From NCBI GenBank assembly GCA_944381575.1, contig CALWLS010000001.1, forward strand, positions 1 to 64,000: a stretch of 64,000 bases of DNA. The letters run 5' to 3'. Source of the stretch: an uncultured Lachnospiraceae bacterium. GTDB taxonomy: Bacteria; Bacillota; Clostridia; Lachnospirales; Lachnospiraceae. The notes beneath the pieces are model-generated. The model was not told the origin of the DNA. It ran no database searches and was given only the letters and a program-made list of their open reading frames with translations. This document shows, piece by piece, positions 42,932 to 50,275 of this stretch (within the stretch, counting starts at the first letter, position 1; every line of letters begins with the position of its first letter). The position numbers and the translations under genes were made by a program.

Positions 42932-43441
42932 ATGAAAAGAAAAGCATTACTGGCTATCTGTTCAGCATGTATGTTAAGTATGGCTTTGCCAGTTGCAGCT
43001 TCTGCCGATGAGTGGCGCAGGGATGCCAACGGGTGGTGGTATGAGATCGATGACGATGATGACGACCACGATGAAGATGACGATGATTACGATGATTATC
43101 CAAGGAGTTCATGGCGTCTTATCGATGGCAAATGGTATTATTTCGGACCTGACGGGTACATGAAGACCGGATGGATCAGACTCGACGATGACGACTGGTA
43201 TTATCTCAATCCTGACGGATCACTGCTTACCAATTCCTATACGCCTGACGGATATTGGGTAAACCACGAAGGAGAGTGGGATCATGACGATCGTGACGAC
43301 AGGTATGATGACGATCGTTATGATGATGACCGAGATGACGATTGGGATGACCGGCACGATGACGACCGCGACGACGATTGGGATGACCGGCATGATGACG
43401 ACGATGATGACGATGACTGGGACGACAGGTACGATGACTGA
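42932..43441 (+). CDS. Secreted cell-wall-binding-repeat protein with Asp/Arg-rich tail
   Basis: A 169-residue exported protein. A signal peptide (1-25, ending ASA) is followed by Trp-rich wall-binding repeats (GWWYEID, KWYYFGPDGYMKTGWI, DWYYLNPDGSLLT, TPDGYWVNHEGEWD), interrupted by an Asp-rich insert near residues 38-55, and it ends in about 50 residues made almost wholly of Asp with Arg, His, Tyr and Trp (DDRYDD and DDDWDDRHDD units). The coding DNA for the tail has a near-repeat of period 36. The tail would be strongly anionic and could bind cations. I do not recognise a known homologue with this tail. AGGAGG precedes the start. Confidence 0.75.
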   Translation: MKRKALLAICSACMLSMALPVAASADEWRRDANGWWYEIDDDDDDHDEDDDDYDDYPRSSWRLIDGKWYYFGPDGYMKTGWIRLDDDDWYYLNPDGSLLTNSYTPDGYWVNHEGEWDHDDRDDRYDDDRYDDDRDDDWDDRHDDDRDDDWDDRHDDDDDDDDWDDRYDD

Positions 43442-43480
43442 CATATAAGTCCGTATACTGAAGTGAACAGCTGACTGGGG

Positions 43481-43512
43481 CTGCCGCACTAAATGGTGCG
43501 GCAGTCCTTTTA
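43481..43512 (+). terminator. Rho-independent terminator
   Basis: CTGCCGCA (43481-43488) pairs with TGCGGCAG (43497-43504), followed by TCCTTTTAAT. Confidence 0.75.
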
Positions 43513-43608
43513 ATATTGGCGAAGAGGAAAAGTAAAATCTGGATAAGCAGAAAAACAATTTTCATAAAATCCTTACAATATGTATCTAAATTTTAAATAA
43601 TCCAAATT

Positions 43609-43914
43609 AATCGCAGAGTAGAACAGGCAGCGGAGAAACTTGATATCAAGCAGTTTCTTGATCGTAAGCCCAAGGCCCTCTCAGGAGGCCAGCGTCAGAG
43701 AGTTGCCATAGGAAGGGCAATAGTCCGCGAGCCAAAAGTATTGCTTATGGATGAGCCTCTTTCCAACCTTGACGCAAAGCTGCGCAACCAGATGCGTGCG
43801 GAAATAATAAAGCTCAGACAGCGAAGAGAGCCTGCTCTGGAGATAATGATTTATAAAAACAGCCGGGTTGACATCATAGTCAGCTTAAATTATACTGAAC
43901 AAGGGGGTAAATAG
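43609..43914 (+). pseudogene. Remnant of a sugar-ABC-transporter ATPase (MsmK/UgpC-like)
   Basis: The frame is open from about 43601 to a TAG at 43914 but has no start at its 5' end. Its first 70 residues match the C-half of the nucleotide-binding domain of MalK/MsmK-type ATPases: a helix ending LDRKPKAL, the signature [19 protein letters not shown], Walker [12 protein letters not shown] and the [14 protein letters not shown] helix. The Walker A half is absent, and after LRQ (43821) the sequence departs from the family for 30 residues. It is a fragment truncated at both ends. Its 3' part now carries the promoter of the mgtE unit. Confidence 0.85.
43868..43896 (+). promoter_or_regulatory. Strong promoter of the mgtE unit
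   Basis: A perfect TTGACA, 17-base spacer and TATACT (five of six), inside the 3' part of the ABC remnant. Transcription should start around 43902-43904, exactly at the hairpin that follows. Confidence 0.7.
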
Positions 43915-43929
43915 CCCCCTTTTATCTTT
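43901..43929 (+). terminator. Hairpin with T-tract at the predicted transcript start
   Basis: AAGGGGG (43901-43907) pairs with CCCCCTT (43915-43921), followed by TTATCTTTTT. It looks like a terminator for anything read from upstream, including the remnant, yet it also falls at the +1 region of the promoter at 43868, where it would form a 5'-terminal hairpin on the mgtE mRNA. Confidence 0.65.
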
Positions 43930-43964
43930 TTAACATATCTTTTCATGAGGAAAGGAGGAAAACC

Positions 43965-44051
43965 ATGGAAGCTGGCAGTAATGGCACATCTTCAGGTCGG
44001 AGAGCGTATGTATGCGGATATGCTTCCTTTGGCGTATCCTTATTCCCGTGA
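43965..44051 (+). CDS. 28-residue leader ORF upstream of mgtE
   Basis: ATG with an excellent GAAAGGAGG seven to eight bases upstream opens a frame of 28 codons (starting MEAGSNGTSSGRRAY) that ends in TGA 62 bases before mgtE. It is not proline-rich like the Salmonella mgtL leader. No homologue is recognised; the call rests on the ribosome binding site and on its place in the mgtE 5' leader. Control of mgtE by this ORF is inference. Confidence 0.45.
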   Translation: MEAGSNGTSSGRRAYVCGYASFGVSLFP

Positions 44052-44113
44052 TCCGGTTATAGCTGTGTTCTTACTTCCTATGTTTTTAACAGATTCATCA
44101 GGAGGAAAGACCT

Positions 44114-45490
44114 ATGAGAAATCAGAATATTATCATGGAGCGTGCGATAGCAAGACTCCTTGAGGAAAGAAAATATCTTGTAGTAAAGGATATTTTAATT
44201 ACAATGCTGCCTGGGGAGATCGCAGGCATATTCCGTGCGCTTAAAAGTGAACAGATCCCTGTGTTGTTCAGACTGCTGCCAAAGGAGCTGGCAGCAAAAA
44301 CATTTGTAAAAATGGATCCTGAGGAAAAGGAACTTCTGATACACGGATTTTCTGACAGCAGTTTAAGAGAGGTACTTGATGAGCTGTATGCGGATGATGT
44401 GGCGGACCTCATAGAAGAAATGCCTGCCAATGTCGTAAAAAAGATATTAGATACAGCAGGATCAGATATGCGCAGGTCAGTAAATGAGCTGTTAAAATAC
44501 CCGGATAATTCTGCAGGCTCAATAATGACTACGGAATTTATAAGATTAGCTCCGGATATGAGCATAAGTGAATGTATCTCCAGTATCAGGAATTCAGGTG
44601 TTAACAGTGATACGATATATACCTGTTTTATAACGGAAAACGGTGTGCTTAAGGGAAGAGTGACGGTAAAGGATCTGCTTCTGGCTGCAGATGACGATCT
44701 CCCTGTAAGGAATATCATGGACAGTAATATTGCCGCTGTGACAACACTAAATGATCAGGAGGAGGTAGCGGCGCTGTTTAATGAGTACGATCTTCCTGTG
44801 ATTCCAGTCGTTGACAGAGAAAACAGGCTTGTCGGAGTAGTTATGTTCGATGACGCCATGGAAATCATGGAGGAAGAGGCTACGGAGGATATGGAGATAA
44901 TGGGAGGAATGTCTCCATCGGAGAAAAACTACATTAGATCCTCCGTATTCGACCTGTTCAGGCAGCGTATACCGTGGTTAATGCTGTTGATGATATCCGC
45001 AACATTTACAGGAATGATAATTACAGGATTTGAAACTGCTTTGGCAGCTCAGGTAGCGCTTACAGCATTCATCCCAATGTTGATGGATACCGGAGGAAAT
45101 TCGGGTTCCCAGTCCTCAGTAACGGTTATAAGGGCTATATCATTAGGAGAGATCAAGTTTTCAGATCTCCCAATGGTATTGTGGAAGGAGCTGAGAACGG
45201 CCGTATTGTGCGGAGCATCTCTTTCGGTTGTATGTTTTTTCAAGATAATTCTTATAGACAGAATGCTGCTTGGAAATGACGGGATAACCCTAACAGTGGC
45301 GGCAGTCGTCTGCTTTACGCTTATAATAACAGTATTTCTTGCAAAATCCGTAGGAGCTGTACTGCCGTTGGCAGCCAGCCGCATGGGATTTGACCCGGCG
45401 GTGATGTCGAGCCCTTTCATAACGACTATAGTTGACGCTCTTTCACTGCTGGTATACTTTGAGACAGCAAAGATCCTGCTCAGGTTGTAG
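44114..45490 (+). CDS. mgtE: Magnesium transporter MgtE
   Basis: Mg2+ channel/transporter of 458 residues. The N-domain (about 1-130; EIAGIFRALKSEQIPVLFRLLPKELAAKTF, DDVADLIEEMPANVVKKIL) and the CBS pair (about 140-265; MTTEFIRLAPDMSISECI, YDLPVIPVVDRENRLVGVVMFDDAM) sense cytosolic Mg2+. A five-helix membrane domain follows with the pore motif MLMDTGGNSGSQSSVTVIRAI. AGGAGGAAAG precedes the start. I looked for an M-box riboswitch in the 200-base leader and did not recognise one; instead a 5' hairpin and a small ORF are present. Confidence 0.95.
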   Translation: MRNQNIIMERAIARLLEERKYLVVKDILITMLPGEIAGIFRALKSEQIPVLFRLLPKELAAKTFVKMDPEEKELLIHGFSDSSLREVLDELYADDVADLIEEMPANVVKKILDTAGSDMRRSVNELLKYPDNSAGSIMTTEFIRLAPDMSISECISSIRNSGVNSDTIYTCFITENGVLKGRVTVKDLLLAADDDLPVRNIMDSNIAAVTTLNDQEEVAALFNEYDLPVIPVVDRENRLVGVVMFDDAMEIMEEEATEDMEIMGGMSPSEKNYIRSSVFDLFRQRIPWLMLLMISATFTGMIITGFETALAAQVALTAFIPMLMDTGGNSGSQSSVTVIRAISLGEIKFSDLPMVLWKELRTAVLCGASLSVVCFFKIILIDRMLLGNDGITLTVAAVVCFTLIITVFLAKSVGAVLPLAASRMGFDPAVMSSPFITTIVDALSLLVYFETAKILLRL

Positions 45491-45707
45491 GTTATATGAG
45501 GGAGGGGAGTGCAGCTTATTTGAGTTTTAAATGAAGATTCTGTGAAAAGGATTGACTTTTAAAATTTACAAAAACGGTATTGACACCGGGTTTATAATAA
45601 AGGCGAAAAGTAAATAAGGATACTTAACAGACCTGTTTGCCGCATCAAAGCTACAGCAAATTTGAAGGCCGCTAAGTTCAGTAAGCAGTTTAAGGAGGAA
45701 AAGTCAA

Positions 45708-46292
45708 ATGAATACTTTGAAAGCTGAAAAAAGAGACTTATCGGTAAAGGCAAAGAAATTAAGGCGCGAGGGATTCGTCACCGGCAACATTTTCGGCAAG
45801 GAGATCGAAGGCTCCATTCCGGTAAAAATGCCTAAGCTCGAGACGGAGAAATTCTTAAAATCCAACAATAAGGGCAGCAGAGTAAACCTGTCGGTGGACG
45901 GAAAGGATTATGACGTGCTTATCAAGGATATCTCATATAACGCCATGAAGGCTGAGATTAATGAGATAGATTTCCAAGCTCTTGTCAGTGGGGAAAAGGT
46001 ACATTCGGTTGCAGAGGTAGTATTGATCAATCATGACAAGGTACAGGGAGTCCTTCAGCAGCACCTTGAAGAGATAGCCTATGAGGCCCTGCCGTCAGCG
46101 CTTATAGATAAGGTCGAGATAGATGTAGGAGACATGAAGGTGGGAGACTCAATAAAGGTCGGAGACCTTCCAATCGCCTCAAATAAGGACATACATCTTA
46201 AGACGGACACAGAGGAGATCGTTGTATCCCTAAATGCTCCGCATGCGGCTGATCTGCCTGAGGAGGAAGCTGCGGAAGCAGAGGAAAAGTAA
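45708..46292 (+). CDS. rplY: 50S ribosomal protein L25 (CTC/general stress type)
   Basis: 5S-rRNA-binding protein of 194 residues, the long two-domain TL5/CTC form. The N-terminal domain starts LKAEKRDLSVKAKKLRREGFVTGNIFGKE, and the C-terminal beta domain (about 95-180) includes HLEEIAYEALPSALIDKVEIDVGDMKVGDSIKVGDL. The acidic C-terminal tail is usual. TAAGGAGG precedes the start. The upstream gap of 217 bases contains a TATAAT but no fitting -35 and no other feature I can support. Confidence 0.93.
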   Translation: MNTLKAEKRDLSVKAKKLRREGFVTGNIFGKEIEGSIPVKMPKLETEKFLKSNNKGSRVNLSVDGKDYDVLIKDISYNAMKAEINEIDFQALVSGEKVHSVAEVVLINHDKVQGVLQQHLEEIAYEALPSALIDKVEIDVGDMKVGDSIKVGDLPIASNKDIHLKTDTEEIVVSLNAPHAADLPEEEAAEAEEK

Positions 46293-46408
46293 TTATATTT
46301 TGCGATAATTTAAAGATAATTTAACAGAGTGGATAGTAAATGAAGTGATGGAGCGTTTCCTGATCCCAAAATATTTGCAGCCGTATAGGCTGGAATACAG
46401 GAAGGATC

Positions 46409-46430
46409 ATGGAGGCGCTCCATTGTTTTT
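46409..46430 (+). terminator. Short terminator after L25
   Basis: ATGGAG-GCG-CTCCAT followed by TGTTTTT. An alternative pairing uses ATGGAGCG at 46348 with CGCTCCAT. Confidence 0.6.
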
Positions 46431-46448
46431 GAATCAGGTATATGACTG

Positions 46449-47630
46449 TCAGTCAGCGGAAGCGGTAAAGCTGTGCTCGGACGTTATAACGCATATCCAC
46501 TTAGGATCGTGCACCTTTGCGGCGTTTGAGATCATGGACTTTATCTCGTTGGTCTTTGAGTCCAGCTCGCGGGGGATTATCAGGTCAAATACCACATTTG
46601 TATGGGTATCGCCGGGCACTATGCGCAGATCGTGTACGTTGAGCCTTTTGTCGATATTTGCAGCGGCCTGTGTAATGACCTTTTTGGCGTCTTCGGTCTC
46701 TGCATCCCCGGTGACTACCGGATCAAAGTGTATGACTACATGAAGGCCGTCTTCTTCAAGGAAACGTTTCTCGATCCGGTCTATTACATCATGGCTCTTT
46801 AGTACGGCTTCAGCCGCATCCATCTCAGCGTGCAGGCTTGCAAACTGTCTTCCGGGACCGTAGTCATGTACCATGAGGTCATGAATGCCAAGTACCTCAG
46901 GATAGCTCTTGGTGACTTCGGCGATATGTTTTACGAGCTCAGGGTCAGGAGCCTGGCCAAGGAGCGGCGCTATGGAATCCTGAACGAGGCCCCAGCCGTT
47001 CCAGAGTATGAACGCAGCTACGCAAAGACCGATCCAGCCATCCAGCTGCCAGCCGAATATCATTTGAAGAAGAGTGGCTATAAGCACGGCTCCTGTGCTT
47101 ATAACATCGTTACGGCTGTCGGCGGCGGTGGCCATGAGAGTCTGGGAGTTTATCAGTTTGCCGACGCGCACATTAAAGGCAGCCATCCAGAATTTGATCA
47201 GTATGGATACTGCAAGTATAATGATGGACAGTGCTCCGGCGTCTATTGGAGATGGATTCAATATCTTTTCAACACTGGAACGTACAAGCTGAAGGCCTAT
47301 GAAAAGTATCAATATGCTGACAGCAAGTCCTGAGAGATACTCAGTCCTGCCATGGCCGTAAGGATGGTCGTCGTCAGCGGGCTTTGAAGCGATACGGAAG
47401 CCCAAAAGGGTTATGATGCTGGAGGAAGCGTCGGAAAGGTTGTTGACTGCGTCTGCGGATATTGCCACGCTTCCTGTGATCATTCCGGCAAAAAACTTAA
47501 AGGCGCAAAGCAGAGTATTGCATACAATGCCTACAATACCGGCAAGGTTGCCGCATTTGGAGCGCACCGCCGGATCGCCTACTGAATCAGGATATCCAGA
47601 TATAAATCTCTTAAGTAAAAACTCTGTCAT
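46449..47630 (-). CDS. Cation diffusion facilitator (CDF) transporter
   Basis: Metal efflux transporter of 393 residues with six membrane helices. The metal site is recognisable: ADAVNNLSDASSS in TM2 and AADSRNDVIST in TM5 (D-x-x-x-D pairs), with DDHPYGHGRTEY in the loop. The C-terminal cytoplasmic domain (about 215-390) is longer than usual, with HDLMVHDYGPGRQFASLHAEMD and an additional C-terminal module. Substrates in the family are Zn, Fe, Mn, Co or Cd; this one cannot be assigned. The ATG at 47630 follows GGGGG; a GTG 12 bases earlier is less likely. A hairpin and a promoter with a palindrome lie upstream. Confidence 0.88.
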   Translation of the reverse strand: MTEFLLKRFISGYPDSVGDPAVRSKCGNLAGIVGIVCNTLLCAFKFFAGMITGSVAISADAVNNLSDASSSIITLLGFRIASKPADDDHPYGHGRTEYLSGLAVSILILFIGLQLVRSSVEKILNPSPIDAGALSIIILAVSILIKFWMAAFNVRVGKLINSQTLMATAADSRNDVISTGAVLIATLLQMIFGWQLDGWIGLCVAAFILWNGWGLVQDSIAPLLGQAPDPELVKHIAEVTKSYPEVLGIHDLMVHDYGPGRQFASLHAEMDAAEAVLKSHDVIDRIEKRFLEEDGLHVVIHFDPVVTGDAETEDAKKVITQAAANIDKRLNVHDLRIVPGDTHTNVVFDLIIPRELDSKTNEIKSMISNAAKVHDPKWICVITSEHSFTASAD

Positions 47631-47652
47631 AAATTCCCCCACTGATTTTATT

Positions 47653-47683
47653 ATACGGCTGCCGAAAAAGCAGGCAGCCGTAT
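47653..47683 (-). other. Hairpin in the CDF 5' leader
   Basis: ATACGGCTGCC and GGCAGCCGTAT pair perfectly over 11 bp around a 9-base loop, ending 22 bases before the ATG of the CDF gene. No T-tract follows on either strand, so it may affect translation or mRNA stability. Confidence 0.55.
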
Positions 47684-47719
47684 AAAGAAAAAATGTATTG
47701 AATTTTTGGTAACCTGCTC

Positions 47720-47747
47720 ATTATAACACGGGCCGTGAAATTTACAA
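47720..47747 (-). promoter_or_regulatory. CDF promoter with palindromic spacer
   Basis: On the minus strand TTGTAA, 16 bases, then a perfect TATAAT. The spacer contains CACGGCCCGTG, an 11-bp palindrome (47727-47737) well placed to act as an operator. Confidence 0.6.
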
Positions 47748-47756
47748 GTTAAGATT

Positions 47757-47787
47757 ATGTAAAAGGGCCGGAGAAAAGTTCCGGCCC
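47757..47787 (-). terminator. Terminator of the DUF975-like gene
   Basis: GGGCCGGA and TCCGGCCC pair around a 7-base loop (47765-47787 on the plus strand) and TTTTACA follows on the minus strand. Confidence 0.75.
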
Positions 47788-47855
47788 AATGCATTATATA
47801 AGTATATTAAAGATCAGTGTACTGATTAAGTGTTTTAAGCTCTATTATGTATAGC

Positions 47856-49031
47856 TTATTTATCCGTAGATTCTGTATCAACTGCAGAATTATTTTCTGC
47901 AGTATCGTTTTCTACGGCATTTGAAGGTTTTTCTGAGGAATCCCCTTCAGCAGACTTTTCTTCAGCTGCGTCGGTTTGTGATGCGGCAGTCTCTTCAGCA
48001 GCAGCTTCAGATGCCTTTGCTGCGTCGGTCTCTGCAGCGGTCTCTGTAACAGTGATCTGAGGAGCAGCAGTTTCATCAGCTTCCTCATGGCCTTCGGCTG
48101 TTTCATCGGCCTCGGCCTCAGGATACATGCCGAGATAGTCGCAGAGCATGAAAAATGCAGTGCGCTGGTAGCAGGTGACATAGCAGCTTAAAAGGAAGAT
48201 AATGATGAACGCGGCTATGACGGCAACAGCTATGGCTGCCCCGGATACTGAAAACGCTATCATGGAAACGACGACGCCTATGCTTATTGAGATCAGAAGG
48301 AATAAAAGCAGTCCCCATGGGATAAAGCTTAAGTTAAATATAAGAAGATCCATATAGTGGTCTTTGAAATATCCGGCGCTTTCTTTTGTGGATTCCCATG
48401 CGCCGCGGGTCTTATCATCTCCCATAAGGACGTAAGCCCCCGCATAGGCCTGGAGCTTAATGCCTATGAGTATCATAACTATGAAATATATGAGCTCCTT
48501 TAACATATTCAGGAATATATACCCTACGCCGGCTGTATTCGTATTGATATAAGTGCCGGCAATGGCGTATATGATCACAGGGAAAAACATCCAGAGGAAT
48601 GACCTGAAGCCAAGGCATACGTTGAGCTTAATGCTTGCAAAATATGACAGGAAGCCGCTTCCGAGGACTCCGACCGTCGGGCGCTCCCCACGGCCGAGCC
48701 TGATAAAATAACGCATAAGGCCGAAGGTAAGCGGGGCTCCTATCAAAAGCAGCGCAAGAGCGTATATGACGGACATGACAACTATGTCCCCAAGAAAGCT
48801 GAATGCAATGGACGGGTCGACTTCAGGCGTTTCCGGGCCCACTATAAAGCCTCCCTGAAATGCGTATACAAAAAGTCTCACAAAAAACACTACATAAAAT
48901 ATCAGCGCAAGTACAAAAAACGGAAGGGCGTTAAGTATCTGGACTCCCGTAATGGAGGCAAGCCTACCTCTCATGTTGTCTCTTGCCGCACGTTTTAACT
49001 GTTTTCTCGTGTCCGAATCAAATGTTTTCAT
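47856..49031 (-). CDS. DUF975-like membrane protein with acidic tail
   Basis: A 391-residue membrane protein. A basic amphipathic start (RKQLKRAARDNMRGRLASITGVQIL) typical of DUF975 leads into about six membrane helices (residues 30-295). The last 80-90 residues are a low-complexity tail of Ala, Glu, Thr, Asp and Ser, probably disordered and cytoplasmic. The function of the family is unknown. The gene is monocistronic, with a terminator downstream. Confidence 0.65.
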   Translation of the reverse strand: MKTFDSDTRKQLKRAARDNMRGRLASITGVQILNALPFFVLALIFYVVFFVRLFVYAFQGGFIVGPETPEVDPSIAFSFLGDIVVMSVIYALALLLIGAPLTFGLMRYFIRLGRGERPTVGVLGSGFLSYFASIKLNVCLGFRSFLWMFFPVIIYAIAGTYINTNTAGVGYIFLNMLKELIYFIVMILIGIKLQAYAGAYVLMGDDKTRGAWESTKESAGYFKDHYMDLLIFNLSFIPWGLLLFLLISISIGVVVSMIAFSVSGAAIAVAVIAAFIIIFLLSCYVTCYQRTAFFMLCDYLGMYPEAEADETAEGHEEADETAAPQITVTETAAETDAAKASEAAAEETAASQTDAAEEKSAEGDSSEKPSNAVENDTAENNSAVDTESTDK

Positions 49032-49267
49032 GATCTTACTACCTCAAAAATAAGCCGGTGCCGGAATAAAAGGAACCTTGTTATATATCATTAATATCAA
49101 AATTATACTCAAGTTTATCAGTTATTAACAGTAAAATATGCGCAGAAATTATTAAGATTTTCTGCTGCCAAAATCCGATGCTGAAAACAGTATATATTAA
49201 AGGGCAAAATAAGTTTTTATGATAAATGACAATAAAAAGGCAAAGGAAATGAAAATATTTGTAAATA

Positions 49268-49286
49268 TATGTGTCTTGTCACATGT
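49268..49286. promoter_or_regulatory. NiaR operator before nadA
   Basis: ATGTG-TCTTGT-CACAT is a palindrome matching the TGTC-TT-GACA-like site of the nicotinate-responsive repressor NiaR (YrxA). It overlaps the -35 of the nad promoter, and a niaR gene is the last gene of the operon. Confidence 0.75.
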
Positions 49287-49304
49287 AAAGTATGATAGGA
49301 TAAT
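49276..49304 (+). promoter_or_regulatory. nad operon promoter
   Basis: TTGTCA (five of six), 17-base spacer, GATAAT (five of six). The -35 lies within the NiaR box, so repressor binding would exclude RNA polymerase. Confidence 0.65.
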
Positions 49305-49332
49305 ATGGAAAATCGGATTTATGGAGGAAAAA

Positions 49333-50238
49333 ATGGATATCAGGCAGGAAATAGAAGAACTTAAAAAAGAAAAGGACGCGGTCATACTGGCACATTATTA
49401 TGTAAGGCCTGAGATCCAGGAGATAGCAGATCATACGGGAGACTCCTTTTATCTCGCCCAGGCGGCGGAAAAGCTTGAAAACAGGATAATAGTATTTGCC
49501 GGAGTGTACTTTATGGGAGAGAGCGCGGCCATACTTAATCCGGACAAAAAGGTGCTGATGCCGGATATCACAGCTGACTGCGCCATGGCGCATATGGCAT
49601 CGCCGGAGGCCATAGAGGATATGAGGAAACAGTATGAGGATCTGGCGGTGGTGTGCTATATCAATTCGAGCGCGGAGCTTAAAGCCTGCTCCGATGTCTG
49701 CGTCACATCCTCCAATGCGCTTAAGATAGTGGAAAGCCTTCCGAACAAAAATATATTTTTCATACCTGATAAAAACCTCGGGCGTTTTATAGCGGATAAG
49801 CTTCCGGATAAGCATTTCATATTTAACGACGGCTTTTGCCCGATACATGAAAAAATGAAGGCGGAGGAGGTAAAGGAGCTAAAAGAACTGCATCCGTCCA
49901 CAAAGATCCTGGCTCATCCGGAATGCAACGAACTGATATGCGGCATGGCGGATTATATCGGCAGCACCGCGGGGATAATAAAATACGCCTCCGAGAGCAG
50001 TGATGCGGAGTTTATCATATGTACGGAAAACGGCGTAAGCTATGAGCTGTTAAAAAACAGCCCGGATAAAAAATTTTATTTCCCGCATACAGAACCGGTC
50101 TGCATGGATATGAAGCTGATAACCTTAGAGAAGATAAGGGACGTGCTGAAGACGGAAAATAATGTGGTCACGGTGGAAGGGGATATTTCTGAGAGGGCCA
50201 AGAAGCCGCTTTTAATGATGTTAAAGCTTGGCAGATAA
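49333..50238 (+). CDS. nadA: Quinolinate synthase
   Basis: [4Fe-4S] enzyme of 301 residues that condenses iminoaspartate with dihydroxyacetone phosphate to quinolinate in de novo NAD synthesis. The three Cys ligands lie in DITADCAMAHMAS, SSAELKACSDVCVTSSN and the HPECNELI segment, and TENGVSYEL is the substrate-binding loop. An in-frame ATG at 49219 lies upstream of the promoter; GGAGG seven bases before 49333 fixes the start. First gene of nadABC-niaR. Confidence 0.95.
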   Translation: MDIRQEIEELKKEKDAVILAHYYVRPEIQEIADHTGDSFYLAQAAEKLENRIIVFAGVYFMGESAAILNPDKKVLMPDITADCAMAHMASPEAIEDMRKQYEDLAVVCYINSSAELKACSDVCVTSSNALKIVESLPNKNIFFIPDKNLGRFIADKLPDKHFIFNDGFCPIHEKMKAEEVKELKELHPSTKILAHPECNELICGMADYIGSTAGIIKYASESSDAEFIICTENGVSYELLKNSPDKKFYFPHTEPVCMDMKLITLEKIRDVLKTENNVVTVEGDISERAKKPLLMMLKLGR

Positions 50239-50275
50239 AGGCTTTGTATATATTTGTATATAAAGGGATATTAAA

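Noticed and set aside
43220-43565. Minus-strand frames rich in Val/Ile or His/Arg over the Asp-rich protein gene
   Set aside because: They are the antisense readings of GAC/GAT repeats and have no start signals.
43945-44163. Plus-strand 72-codon frame overlapping the mgtE start
   Set aside because: No ribosome binding site, and it overlaps both the better-supported leader ORF and mgtE.
46345-47333. Several long plus-strand frames antisense to the CDF transporter
   Set aside because: They overlap a well-supported minus-strand gene, have no ribosome binding site that fits, and their translations show no recognisable fold; they mirror its codon structure.
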